This document shows positions 54,343 to 63,600 of a DNA stretch of 64,000 bases, piece after piece; within the stretch, counting starts at the first letter, position 1; every line of letters begins with the position of its first letter. Origin of the DNA: Ancylobacter mangrovi (GTDB lineage: Bacteria > Pseudomonadota > Alphaproteobacteria > Rhizobiales > Xanthobacteraceae). The DNA lies in NCBI RefSeq assembly GCF_024752355.1, contig NZ_JANTHZ010000014.1, positions 90,373 through 154,372 on the forward strand. The letters run 5' to 3'. The translations under genes and the position numbers were made by a program. The notes beneath the pieces are model-generated. The model was not told where the DNA came from and ran no database searches. It saw only the letters and a program-made list of their open reading frames with translations.

Positions 54343-55632
54343 TCAGCCGGCGATGCGCTCGATCTCGGCGCCGCAGGCGGAGAGCTTTTCCTCCAGCCGC
54401 TCGAAGCCGCGGTCGAGGTGGTAGACGCGGTGGATCATGCTCTCGCCCTCGGCAGCGAGGGCGCCGATCACCAGCGACACCGAGGCGCGCAGGTCGGTCG
54501 CCATCACCGGCGCGCCCGTCAGCTTCTCCACGCCCTCGATGGTCGCCTTCTCGCCGTCGAGATGGATGCGCGCGCCGAAGCGTGCGAGCTCCTGCACATG
54601 CATGAAGCGGTTCTCGAAGATGGTCTCGGTGATGTGCGAGGTGCCGCCCGCGCGCGTCGTCAGCGCCATAAGCTGGGCCTGCAGGTCTGTCGGGAAGCCG
54701 GGGAAGGGCGCGGTGGTGACGTCGACGGGGAAGATGCCGGCGCCGTTGCGCTTCACCTTAAGCCCCTCGTTGGAGACCGTGATCTCGGCGCCCGCCTGGC
54801 GCAGCGTGTCGAGCGCGGAATCGAGCAGGTCCGCCCGCGCACCCGCCAGCATGACGTCGCCGCCGGTCATCGCCACCGCCATCGCATAGGTGCCGGTCTC
54901 GATGCGGTCGGGCAGCACGGAATGGCGCGCGCCCCTGAGGCGCGGCACGCCGACGATGCGGATGGTGGCGGAGCCCTGTCCCTCGATGCGCCCGCCCATG
55001 GCGTTGATGCAGTCGGCGACGTCGACGATCTCCGGCTCGCGCGCGGCGTTCTCGATGATGGTCTCGCCGTCGGCGAGGCTCGCGGCCATGAGCGCGGTGT
55101 GGGTTGCGCCGACCGAGACCTTCGGGAACACGATGCGCGCGCCCTTCAGGCCCTTCGGGGCGCGGGCGAGCACATAGCCGCCGTCGATCTCGATCTCGGC
55201 GCCGAGCGCGCGCAGCGCGTCGAGATGGAAGTCGACCGGGCGCGTGCCGATGGCGCAGCCGCCGGGCAGAGACACCTTCGCCTCGCCCATGCGCGCCACC
55301 AGCGGGCCGATGACCCAGAAGCTGGCGCGCATCTTCGAGACCAGATCGTAGGGCGCGGTGGTGTCGACGATCACCCGGGCGTCGATCTCCATGGTCTGGC
55401 CGGCATAGGCGTCGTCGCCGCGGCGCTTGCCGTTGACCGTGATGTCGATGCCGTGATTGCCGAGGATGCGCTGGAGCAGGGCGACGTCGGCGAGGCGCGG
55501 CACGTTCTCCAGCACCAGCTTCTCGTCGGTGAGCAGGCCCGCGATCATCAGCGGGAGGGCAGCGTTCTTGGCGCCGGAGATCGGGATCGACCCGTTGAGC
55601 GGATTGCCGCCGATGATGCGGATGCGGTCCAT
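54343..55632 (-). CDS. murA: UDP-N-acetylglucosamine 1-carboxyvinyltransferase
   Basis: 429 residues from ATG 55632. It transfers enolpyruvate from PEP to UDP-GlcNAc, the first committed step of peptidoglycan synthesis. K22-N23 in [10 protein letters not shown] and C126 in [13 protein letters not shown] (the fosfomycin-target Cys) are present. Length and motifs are normal. An upstream extension of the frame to 55782 is Arg-rich and not part of the enzyme. Confidence 0.96.
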   Translation of the reverse strand: MDRIRIIGGNPLNGSIPISGAKNAALPLMIAGLLTDEKLVLENVPRLADVALLQRILGNHGIDITVNGKRRGDDAYAGQTMEIDARVIVDTTAPYDLVSKMRASFWVIGPLVARMGEAKVSLPGGCAIGTRPVDFHLDALRALGAEIEIDGGYVLARAPKGLKGARIVFPKVSVGATHTALMAASLADGETIIENAAREPEIVDVADCINAMGGRIEGQGSATIRIVGVPRLRGARHSVLPDRIETGTYAMAVAMTGGDVMLAGARADLLDSALDTLRQAGAEITVSNEGLKVKRNGAGIFPVDVTTAPFPGFPTDLQAQLMALTTRAGGTSHITETIFENRFMHVQELARFGARIHLDGEKATIEGVEKLTGAPVMATDLRASVSLVIGALAAEGESMIHRVYHLDRGFERLEEKLSACGAEIERIAG

Positions 55633-55866
55633 GAGGTTCGAAACTCCTTGCCCAGTGTCGCCCGGCGGCCCTCGGCGCGCAGCGCCTTGCCGGGTTCGGC
55701 CATGCCCTGAGTATCGGGCCGATTCGTGGCGCCGGGCAGGATGCCGATCCCAAGGGTTAGCGCGACTGGGCCGGCGACACAACGAGCAGGCGAGACGTGC
55801 CGGGCGAACGGCGCCGGACCGGGCGGTGCCGGGTTGCCGCGGAGCGGCGGTCCGTGCCGGGCAGAA

Positions 55867-56079
55867 CTACTCCGACCCGGTCCGCGTCGGGTTCGCCTTC
55901 ACCGGCTCACCCACCGCCGCTTCGCCGGCGTCCGCTCCGGAACCGGCCGTCGCGTCGCCCGTATCCCGTGCGGGGGCGTCGTCCTTGCGGCCACGCGCTT
56001 GCGCCTTGCGCCGCTTCAGGTTCTCGCGCAGGGCGGCCGCGAGGCGTTCGGCCCGCTGCTGTTGATCCTCTCCGCTCAT
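55867..56079 (-). CDS. Small charged hypothetical protein
   Basis: 70 residues. The first 35 are helical and strongly basic (GEDQQQRAERLAAALRENLK, then RRKAQARGRK); the rest is Ala/Gly/Asp-rich and probably disordered. Similar short proteins starting MSGEDQQQRAERL occur next to murA in Hyphomicrobiales, which supports it as a real gene. ATG at 56079 gives the family-like start. No function is known. Confidence 0.62.
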   Translation of the reverse strand: MSGEDQQQRAERLAAALRENLKRRKAQARGRKDDAPARDTGDATAGSGADAGEAAVGEPVKANPTRTGSE

Positions 56080-56293
56080 GGGCTCCATCCTGCTGGCGTG
56101 CCGTCGACGCTGCGCCTCCCGCGGCGCTGGCCCGACCCGTCCTGCCATAGGGCGGAATGCGGCCGCACGGAAGGGGCGCCGGTGGGGCCGGGGGAAGCGG
56201 CGGTGCATGAAGGGCAAGGTCGAGCTTGCGCGCGCGGGCATGCTGTGGCAAACGTCGCCGCGCTCCGGCGGGCACGGCCCCCGACGCGCCGGC

Positions 56294-56368
<75 letters not shown>

Positions 56369-56433
56369 GCATTCTCAACGGTTTTTTGCCGCCAAAGGAA
56401 GTTCCCTCAGGTTCAGATGAACGTGGGGCGAAC

Positions 56434-56622
56434 ATGCCGAAGACTAAATGCGCCCGCTTCGTCGGATTCCGAGGTGATGAGCAGCTGTGGGCCGCCCGCC
56501 TGTTCGGTCGGCCCGATCTGATCCATCGAAAATGGGACCAAATCGCCCCGCGCAATGCCGATCTCCGGTATGCGCAGAGTTATGTCGTTGCTCGCCATGG
56601 GTTTCATGGCCGGAAGGTCTGA
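56434..56622 (+). CDS. Small hypothetical protein
   Basis: 62 residues. The core CARFVGFRGDEQLWAARLFG then PDLIHRKWDQIA resembles short rhizobial proteins of unknown function with a VGFRGDEYxxAVRVxGxPxFIHR pattern. The start has GTGGGGCGAAC upstream. The opposite strand is also open here, but its product has no recognisable motif. Confidence is limited by size and by relying on recalled similarity. Confidence 0.42.
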   Translation: MPKTKCARFVGFRGDEQLWAARLFGRPDLIHRKWDQIAPRNADLRYAQSYVVARHGFHGRKV

Positions 56623-56698
56623 CCTCCATCCCTGACCTGAAGAGTTCGTTGAGCTGAGGCATCCTGCGGCCCGAAAATTCGGCGCCATGCATCTCGAT

Positions 56699-57274
56699 CT
56701 ACGAAATAGCTTTCCGTTTCTTCAGATCAGCTCGACACACATCCAGTATGTGCTGGGAAAAGGAGGCATCGTCCCTGCATGCTCTGGAGAGAATCATCGC
56801 CCCAACCAGGCTTGAATAGAACGCAATAGCTTCGTCCTCTCTATCCTCGCCGAGGTGGAGGGTTTCGCCCAGGCGCTCAGCGGCATGGCGAACGCCCCGG
56901 GCCAGCGCTTCGCGGACGATAGGCGTCCCGCGCGCCGCTTCCGAGCCCAGTGCGGCTACGACGCAGCCTTGTTCGGGATGGTCGCGATGGAATGCCCCGA
57001 CATAGGCGTCGATGACGGCATCGGCCGGCGATTCCGCTCCCTTGGCGGCCGCGTCGAGATAGTCCGATGTTTCGTCCAAGGCGCGTTCGAAGATCGCGGC
57101 GACGAGTTCGTCCTTGGAAGCGAAGTGCGCATAGAAGCCACCATGCGTGAGGCCCGCCTCTTTCATCAGGGCCGGCACGCTGACGCCGTCGATCCCATCG
57201 CGCCGAAACAGCTCGCTCGCCTTCTGCAGGATGCGTTCGCGCGTTTCAGCCTTGTGTGCCTTGCTGAGGGGCAT
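56699..57274 (-). CDS. TetR-family regulator
   Basis: 191 residues from ATG 57274, which has AAGGAGGG immediately upstream. The N-terminal HTH reads ILQKASELFRRDGIDGVSVP then LMKEAGLTHGGFYAHFASKD, the TetR/AcrR pattern. The C-terminal domain resembles the NemR/YcdC-like group (PEQGCVVAALGSEAARG), which often senses electrophiles through a conserved Cys; that Cys is present. It is followed downstream only by tRNA-Thr on the other strand, so its target is not obvious; the RND operon regulator is a separate gene. Confidence 0.9.
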   Translation of the reverse strand: MPLSKAHKAETRERILQKASELFRRDGIDGVSVPALMKEAGLTHGGFYAHFASKDELVAAIFERALDETSDYLDAAAKGAESPADAVIDAYVGAFHRDHPEQGCVVAALGSEAARGTPIVREALARGVRHAAERLGETLHLGEDREDEAIAFYSSLVGAMILSRACRDDASFSQHILDVCRADLKKRKAIS

Positions 57275-57470
57275 ATCGCCCTCCTTTGTCATGGTCGCCC
57301 CAGACCCCGATGCGACCACCTATGGATCGCTATCAACGGCCGGATATCGCTGCCGTTTTCGGCGTGGTGAGCGAGGCGCCACTGCGAAGTGTCCCCGGGA
57401 GCGCTCCGCCCAGCCCGGAGCGTGTGGGAGGGGGCGGGAACCGGGCCTGCACATCCGCCGAACTGTTTGC

Positions 57471-57484
57471 ATGATATTTATCAT
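57471..57484. promoter_or_regulatory. ATGATA-TT-TATCAT palindrome
   Basis: This perfect inverted repeat lies in the AT-rich part of the 322-base gap between the two TetR genes, upstream of the first. The ATGAT half-site recurs in the promoter region of the RND operon (58416-58428). It may be an operator for one of the TetR proteins; otherwise I see no gene in the gap. Confidence 0.4.
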
Positions 57485-57596
57485 ATAAAAGAAGATGGTC
57501 AACGTGTGGCCATCTCACGGTGCCGCTTTGGCGCTCGTGACGACCTGTGCCGAGGAGGCGACCTTGCGCCGTGCCGTTGACCGCTGCGCACCCTGA

Positions 57597-58295
57597 TCAG
57601 GACGGCTCTTCCGTCGCGCAGAACGAGCGTGGACGTTTTGCCGTCTCCGGCCACGCGGATGGCGGGGCACAGCGGCCGACCGATACGGCGTAGAGCACAA
57701 AGGCTACGATCTGCCGGGGCGTCGTGTCGGGCGCGGCCTGCCCGAGCAGGCCCGGATAGGTGAAAGCCAGCATCGCTGCCCGGACGCACCCGACGCTCAC
57801 CGCGACATCGCGTACGGCAAAGTCGCCCGAGACCGCCCCGCTCTCGAGGGTCAGCCGGAGCAGGCGGTCGATCTGGTTTGTGTGCTCGGCGCAGGCCTTC
57901 CACGATTCGCCCATGCCGGCCTCGATCAGCTCCCGCATGTGATCGTCGGTGCCAAGAACGGTCGCGGTCGTCTCGACCCAGGCCAGCAGAAGCGCACGCA
58001 GCCGGTCCGGTGGCGCAAGGTCTGCGCGCGCGACAACGCCGTGCAGCGTCTCCACGATCCCGCCGAGTACCCGCTCGGCCACGGCGTCGCCAAGGACGGC
58101 CTTCGAGCTGAAGAACCGGAAGACATTGGATGGGCTCATCCCGAGCTCGGCCGCAATATCCGCTACCGCCGTCCGGCGAAAACCGACGCGTCGGCACCAG
58201 CGCTCCGCCACTGAAACGATTGCGGCGCGGGTGTCTGTCGTTCCCGCCTTGTAGCGGGCCGGAGCGGTCGCGGACGCGAGCGTTTGCAGACTCAT
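57597..58295 (-). CDS. TetR-family regulator of the RND operon
   Basis: 232 residues. The HTH region reads VSVAERWCRRVGFRRTAVAD then IAAELGMSPSNVFRFFSSKA. ATG at 58295 follows AGGAGGCAGGG. It is divergent from the RND efflux operon, with 166 bases between containing two palindromes, the standard layout for an efflux repressor. The C-terminal ligand domain should bind an exported compound. The last 20 residues are Arg/Pro-rich. Confidence 0.9.
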   Translation of the reverse strand: MSLQTLASATAPARYKAGTTDTRAAIVSVAERWCRRVGFRRTAVADIAAELGMSPSNVFRFFSSKAVLGDAVAERVLGGIVETLHGVVARADLAPPDRLRALLLAWVETTATVLGTDDHMRELIEAGMGESWKACAEHTNQIDRLLRLTLESGAVSGDFAVRDVAVSVGCVRAAMLAFTYPGLLGQAAPDTTPRQIVAFVLYAVSVGRCAPPSAWPETAKRPRSFCATEEPS

Positions 58296-58364
58296 CCCTG
58301 CCTCCTGATTGCCGCGACGGCTCCTCGCTGCTTGCGAGGGCGGCGGACCAATGACGACTGATAA

Positions 58365-58428
58365 AAAATGACAACCATCATTTTAACGGTTGCGGGGTCG
58401 TGACCTGTCGTTTTATATGATGATCATA
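58365..58428. promoter_or_regulatory. TetR operator candidates upstream of the RND operon
   Basis: Two palindromes lie in the divergent promoter region: AAAATGA-N6-TCATTTT (58365-58384) and TATGAT-G-ATCATA (58416-58428). The second ends 33 bases before the adaptor start codon, where a repressor would block RNA polymerase. Both contain an ATGA/TCAT core. Confidence 0.5.
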
Positions 58429-58461
58429 ATATTTCTACAACCCACTCCTCTGGAGGGTCCC

Positions 58462-59547
58462 ATGGTCGCCTTTCAACGCTTCGCCTTCGCCGCGACAGCG
58501 CTCGCGGCTCTCGCCATCAGCGGCTGCAAGCCGGAAGCCCAGGCCGATCCGCGACAGGCGCCCCGTATAGTCCAGACCACGACGGTCGAGGCCGCCCGAC
58601 CGGTCGAGCGCGCCTTTACCGGGGTCGTTGCCGCCCGGGTCGAGAGCAATCTGGGCTTTCGCGTAGCGGGCAAGGTGACGGAACGGCTGGTCGATACCGG
58701 CCAGACCGTGACCGCCGGCCAGCCGCTGATGCGCATCGACCGCACCGATCTCGATCTCGAGATCGCGGCCAAGGAACGTGCGGTCGCGGCCGCCGACGCG
58801 GTCCGTACGCAGGCGGCCGCCGACGAGGTCCGCTATCGCGAGCTGCGCGAGAACGGCTGGGCGACGCAGCAGCGCTACGAACAGTCCAAGGCCGCGCTGG
58901 ATACGGCCAATGCCAATCTGGAAGCCGCCAAGGCGGAAGCCCAGGTGGCACGTAACCAGAGCTCCTACTCGCAGCTCCTCGCCGACGAGGACGGTGTGAT
59001 CGTCGACACGCTGGCCGAGCCCGGCCAGGTGGTGGCGGCGGGCCAGACCGTGGTGCGCCTGGCCCATCGCGGCGCGCGCGAAGCGTCGGTCAATCTTCCC
59101 GAGTCGGTGCGGCCCGAGATCGGCTCGCCGGCGCAGGCGACGCTCTATGGCAATCGCCTCACGGGGCGCGCTACGCTGCGGCAGCTCTCCGATGCCGCCG
59201 ATCCGCACACGCGCACCTATGAGGCGCGCTATGTGCTGGAGGGCGACGCCGCAAAGGCTCCGCTGGGCGCCACCATCACGATCAGCATTCCCCTCGGCAA
59301 CGCAGCGCCGCTGTCCTCCATCCCCATCGCGGCGCTGAACGACGAGGGATCGGGGTTCTTCGTCTGGGTCGTGCTCGACGGTGATCGGCTGGAACGCCGT
59401 CCCGTCAGCGTCGGCAGGCTGGGCGCCGAGCGCGTCACGCTGTCGGGCGGGGTCGTGCCGGGCGAGACCATCGTCGCTACCGGTGGCCACTATCTCCATG
59501 CCGACCAGGAGATCCGGATCGCCGAGCAGAAGGCGGCCATGCAATGA
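58462..59547 (+). CDS. RND efflux periplasmic adaptor subunit
   Basis: 361 residues. A lipoprotein signal (LAALAISGC) tethers it to the membrane. The barrel-sandwich/lipoyl halves (GFRVAGKVTERLVDTGQTV and DGVIVDTLAEPGQVVAAGQT) flank a coiled-coil hairpin (about 105-175). This is the membrane fusion protein bridging the inner-membrane pump and an outer-membrane channel. ATG at 58462 has CTGGAGGG upstream. Its stop overlaps the pump start (ATGA). No outer-membrane factor gene follows, so TolC must be encoded elsewhere. Confidence 0.92.
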   Translation: MVAFQRFAFAATALAALAISGCKPEAQADPRQAPRIVQTTTVEAARPVERAFTGVVAARVESNLGFRVAGKVTERLVDTGQTVTAGQPLMRIDRTDLDLEIAAKERAVAAADAVRTQAAADEVRYRELRENGWATQQRYEQSKAALDTANANLEAAKAEAQVARNQSSYSQLLADEDGVIVDTLAEPGQVVAAGQTVVRLAHRGAREASVNLPESVRPEIGSPAQATLYGNRLTGRATLRQLSDAADPHTRTYEARYVLEGDAAKAPLGATITISIPLGNAAPLSSIPIAALNDEGSGFFVWVVLDGDRLERRPVSVGRLGAERVTLSGGVVPGETIVATGGHYLHADQEIRIAEQKAAMQ

Positions 59548-62500
59548 ACCGCTTCAACCTCTCGACCCTCGCCGTGCGCCAGGGCAGCGTCACACTGTTC
59601 CTCATCATCGCCATCGTGGTTGCCGGCCTCGTCGCCTATCTCAAGCTCGGCCGCGCGGAAGACCCGGCCTTCACCGTCAAGGCGATGACGGTGACCGCGG
59701 CCTGGCCGGGTGCCACGGCCCAGGAGATGCAGGACCTCGTCGCCGATCCGATCGAGAAGCGACTGCAGGAGCTCGACTATTACGACCGCGTCGAAACGGT
59801 CGCCCGTCCCGGCCTCGCATTGATCACGCTGTTCCTGCTCGATTCCACCCCGCCGGCAGAGGTCCCGGACCAGTTCTACCAGGCCCGCAAGAAGCTCGAG
59901 CTCGGCGATCTCAGGAGCAAGCTGCCGCAGGGCACCATCGGCCCCTTCGTGAATGACGAGTATTCCGACGTCGTGTTCGCGGTCTATGCGCTGAAGGGTG
60001 CCGGCCTGCCGCCGCGCCAGCTGGTCCGGCACGCCGAGACCGTGCGCCAGCGGCTGCTGCATGTGCCCGGCGTCAAGAAGGTCGACATTCTTGGCGAGCG
60101 GCCCGAGCGCATATTCGTGAACTTCTCCTATGCGAAGCTCGCCACTCTCGGGGTCAGCCCCGACGACGTCTTCGCCGCCCTGCAGCGGCAGAACGCGGTG
60201 GCGCCGGCGGGTTCGGTGGAGACCGCCGGTCCCGAGGTGTTCCTGCGTCTCGACGGTGCGCTGGACGACCTGAAGAAGATCCGCGACACGCCGATCGTCT
60301 CCAACGGCCATGTGCTCAAGCTCTCCGACATCGCCACGGTCGAGCGCGGCTATGAAGACCCGCCGAGCTTCCTTATCCGCAATGACGGGCAGGAGGCGCT
60401 GATCATCAATGTCGTGATGAAGGACCACTGGAACGGCCTCGATCTCGGCAAGGCGCTGGCGCAGGCCGAGACGACGCTGGGCGACGACTTGCCGGCCGGC
60501 GTCACCATCTCCAAGGTGACCGATCAGGCGATCAACATCGAGGAGGCGATCGGCGAATTCACGCTGAAGTTCTTCGTCGCCCTCGGCGTGGTGATGATCG
60601 TCTCGCTGCTCAGCCTCGGCTGGCGCGTCGGTATCGTCGTCGCCGCCGCCGTGCCGCTCACACTTGCCGCCGTGCTGGTCATCATGATGGTGACGGGCCG
60701 CATGCTGGACCGCATCACGCTCGGCGCGCTCATCCTCTCGCTCGGTCTGCTGGTCGACGATGCCATCATCGCCATCGAGATCATGGTGGTGAAGCTGGAA
60801 GAGGGATGGGGCCGCGTGGAGGCGGCCTCCTATGCCTGGTCGCACACCGCCGCGCCGATGCTGGCGGGCACGGTCATCACCATCATCGGCTTCCTGCCGG
60901 TTGGCTTCGCGCGCTCCTCCGCAGGCGAATATGCCGGCAACATCTTCTGGATCACCGGCTTCTCGCTGCTCACCTCCTGGCTGGTCGCCGTCTATTTCAC
61001 CCCCTATCTCGGGGTGAAACTGCTGCCGGAGATCCGGAAGATCGAAGGCGGCGCCTATGAGCACATCTACAACACCCCGAACTACAACCGCTTCCGTCGG
61101 CTGGTGGCCTGGTCGATCCGGCGCAAGTTCTTCGTGGCCGCGGCCGTCTTCACTGTCTTCGTGACGGCGGTGGTCGGCATGGGCAGCCTGAAGCAGCAGT
61201 TCTTTCCTACCTCCGACCGCCGCGAGGTCTTCGTCGAGGTGCAGATGCCGGAAGGCACCGGCATCAACGCCACCGAAGCCGTCGCCCGCCACGTCGAGGA
61301 CTGGCTGCGCCAGCAGCCCGAAGCCAAGGTGGTGACGACCTATATCGGCGCCGGCGCCCCGCGCTTCTGGCTCGCCTACAACCCCGAGCTTCCCGACCCG
61401 TCCTTCGCCAAGATCATCGCCCTTACCGACAGCCAGGAGGCACGCGATGTTCTGAAGCTGCGCACGCGCCAGGCGGTGGCGGACGGTCTCGCGCCCGAGG
61501 CCCGCATCCGCGTGACGCAGCTCACCTTCGGCCCGTATTCGCATTTCCCGGTCGTCTTCCGGGTGATGGGGCCGGATGCCAACACGCTGCGCGGAATCGC
61601 CGACAAGGTGGAGAAGGTGCTGCGGGCCGATCCCAATGCCCGCATGGTCAACCGGGACTGGAGCGAGCAGGTGCCCACAGCTCATTTCGTGCTCGACCAG
61701 GACCGGCTGCAGGCGATCGGCCTGACCTCGATCGATGCCGCCGAACAGCTTCAGGTGCTGCTGCGCGGCGTGACCATCACCCAGGTCCGGGAGGACATTC
61801 GCGCCGTCGATCTGGTGGTGCGCAGCGACCTCGGCGAGAAGCCCGATCTCAGCCGGCTGGACGATCTGACCCTCGTCAACCATGACGGGCAGCCGATCCC
61901 GCTCAGCCAGATCGGCCATGTCGAGGTGCGCCCCGAGGACCCGGTGCTGCGTCGGCGCAACCGCATCCCCACCATCAGCGTGCAGGCCGACTACAATGAG
62001 CAGCTCCAGCCGCCGCAGGTCACCGCCGAGGTGTGGAAAGCGCTCCAGCCCGTCATCGCGGAACTCCCGCCCGGCTACCGGATCGAGATCGGCGGCAATG
62101 CCGAGGAATCGAAGAAGGCGAACGATGCGCTCGCGCCCATCTTCCCGATAATGATCGGCCTCACCCTGCTGGTGATCATCCTGCAGGTGCGTTCCTTCTC
62201 CGCGATGTTCATGGTGTTCCTCACCGCGCCGCTCGGGCTGGTGGGCGTCGTGCCGATGCTGCTGATCTTCCAGGTCCCGTTCGGCTTCAACGGCATACTC
62301 GGGCTGATCGGCCTGTCCGGCATCCTGATGCGCAACACGCTGATTCTCATCGACCAGATCCACGTGAACCAGGAGAACGGCTTCGCTCCGTTCGAGGCCG
62401 TGGTGGAGGCGACCGTGCAACGCGCCCGGCCCGTCATATTGACGGCCCTTGCAGCGGTGCTTGCCTTCGCACCGCTGACGGCATCCGTGTTCTGGGGCTC

Positions 62501-62657
62501 GCTCGCCTACACGCTCATCGGCGGCACGGCGGCCGGAACCGTCCTCATCCTCGTCTTCCTGCCGGCGCTCTACACCATCTGGTATCGGATCCGGCCGGAA
62601 GGCGAGGCCACGACGACGGGCCTTCACGCCCCAGGCAGGCAAGTCGCCAGTCACTGA
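59544..62657 (+). CDS. RND-family efflux pump (AcrB/HAE1-like)
   Basis: 1037 residues with 12 transmembrane helices in two repeats and two large periplasmic loops. Characteristic blocks include AWPGATAQEMQDLVADPIEK, LLVDDAIIAIEIMVVKLEEG with the TM4 Asp-Asp proton-relay pair, and GLIGLSGILMRNTLILIDQI in the second half. It should export drugs, solvents or metabolites with proton antiport. It starts inside the adaptor stop codon. Substrate range cannot be read from the sequence. Confidence 0.94.
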   Translation: MNRFNLSTLAVRQGSVTLFLIIAIVVAGLVAYLKLGRAEDPAFTVKAMTVTAAWPGATAQEMQDLVADPIEKRLQELDYYDRVETVARPGLALITLFLLDSTPPAEVPDQFYQARKKLELGDLRSKLPQGTIGPFVNDEYSDVVFAVYALKGAGLPPRQLVRHAETVRQRLLHVPGVKKVDILGERPERIFVNFSYAKLATLGVSPDDVFAALQRQNAVAPAGSVETAGPEVFLRLDGALDDLKKIRDTPIVSNGHVLKLSDIATVERGYEDPPSFLIRNDGQEALIINVVMKDHWNGLDLGKALAQAETTLGDDLPAGVTISKVTDQAINIEEAIGEFTLKFFVALGVVMIVSLLSLGWRVGIVVAAAVPLTLAAVLVIMMVTGRMLDRITLGALILSLGLLVDDAIIAIEIMVVKLEEGWGRVEAASYAWSHTAAPMLAGTVITIIGFLPVGFARSSAGEYAGNIFWITGFSLLTSWLVAVYFTPYLGVKLLPEIRKIEGGAYEHIYNTPNYNRFRRLVAWSIRRKFFVAAAVFTVFVTAVVGMGSLKQQFFPTSDRREVFVEVQMPEGTGINATEAVARHVEDWLRQQPEAKVVTTYIGAGAPRFWLAYNPELPDPSFAKIIALTDSQEARDVLKLRTRQAVADGLAPEARIRVTQLTFGPYSHFPVVFRVMGPDANTLRGIADKVEKVLRADPNARMVNRDWSEQVPTAHFVLDQDRLQAIGLTSIDAAEQLQVLLRGVTITQVREDIRAVDLVVRSDLGEKPDLSRLDDLTLVNHDGQPIPLSQIGHVEVRPEDPVLRRRNRIPTISVQADYNEQLQPPQVTAEVWKALQPVIAELPPGYRIEIGGNAEESKKANDALAPIFPIMIGLTLLVIILQVRSFSAMFMVFLTAPLGLVGVVPMLLIFQVPFGFNGILGLIGLSGILMRNTLILIDQIHVNQENGFAPFEAVVEATVQRARPVILTALAAVLAFAPLTASVFWGSLAYTLIGGTAAGTVLILVFLPALYTIWYRIRPEGEATTTGLHAPGRQVASH

Positions 62658-62682
62658 GAGGCCAGCCTACAATTCGATAACG

Positions 62683-62716
62683 CGGCGTCGGGAGCCAATG
62701 CCTGCTTCCGACGCCG
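62683..62716 (+). terminator. Terminator hairpin after the RND operon
   Basis: CGGCGTCGG (62683-62691) pairs perfectly with CCGACGCCG (62708-62716), starting 26 bases after the pump stop codon. There is only TAAA after the stem and no long T-run, so termination may be partial or factor-assisted. Confidence 0.6.
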
Positions 62717-63600
62717 TAAACATGAGAAAGCGATCGGTTCCCTCAGCCCGACCTCAAGGTTCTCTGAAGCCCGTCACGCTGACGCGGCGCCGACGTTGCT
62801 GTTTTGTTTGCCTATTCCAGGATCGACGGGAAGGTTGGCTCCAAAGAAACCTTGTCGAAACAAATTGAAACAGCAGCGCGTGCAGAGGTCGGGTTAAGAT
62901 TACTGCGTCTGATGAGTGCGCAACCCTCGTCGGACTTGGCTGAGGCGCTGGTCTACGACTTCACCCGTCAATCGGCGCCTCAGCCGCTTAGATAGCCATG
63001 CCGGTCGCATGACCGGTGCTCCGTTCTCCTCCCCGCTCCGGAAGTGTGCTCGAGGGTCAATGAGGCATTCCCCGTGACTGGGGGGGGGGGCGAAGCCGCG
63101 TGGTTCGCGGCCGGCGCAGCTCGGTCGGCTCTCGTGAGATCCAGCGTCCCAGCGTCCCAGTACGCGTCGGGGTTCGATGTCAGTTGTATCCGTTCGATTC
63201 GAAGCCGATGTGGCAACAAATAAGAAAAATAATCAGGCGCTTGGCGAATCATCTGGGATCATCAATATAAAATATTTCGCATGACAAAGTAAAAAATTAT
63301 CGGATAACCGAATATTGTCGAATTTGCGGCGCGTATATTAAAGAATAATAACATATATACACATATAGACTTAGTAAGAAACAATAGAAATCTAGACATA
63401 ACCACTCGGTCGCCGTACTTATGTTTCGTCAGTGTGGTGGGGCTGGCCGGCCAGTGATCGGCGAGAGTGGCCTGCTCGTCGAGGAAAATAAGTAATTACC
63501 GTATACGCCGTGCATGTATTGGCGGGTTTTAAGTAAAAAAGGAATAGTAAAAATAGATAAGTAACGACGGCGATGAGTGGGTAATTATGTGTTGAGTGAC
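62717..63600. other. Long non-coding region, AT-rich in its second half
   Basis: About 880 bases without a convincing gene. The first 500 bases have ordinary composition and include a 63-codon frame at 62804-62995 that matches nothing I recognise. A run of 11 G residues occupies 63080-63090. From about 63220 the sequence becomes strongly AT-rich, with TATATA-like steps near 63345-63370, very unlike the rest of the window. This forms the leader of the Omp85-family gene at 63601. Confidence 0.6.

Noticed and set aside
59490..62654. A 1054-codon open frame antisense to the RND pump gene
   Set aside because: It is His/Asp/Gly/Arg-rich with no family motif, and is the expected shadow of a GC-rich coding strand.
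62804..62995. A 63-codon frame between the RND operon and the Omp85 gene
   Set aside because: There is no recognisable motif or clear ribosome binding site, and it is isolated in non-coding DNA. It could be a real small gene but cannot be supported.
62980..63252. A minus-strand frame of 90 codons crossing the G-run, considered as a phase-variable gene
   Set aside because: The sequence across the run is Pro-rich filler with no recognised domain, so phase variation of a coding sequence is not supported.
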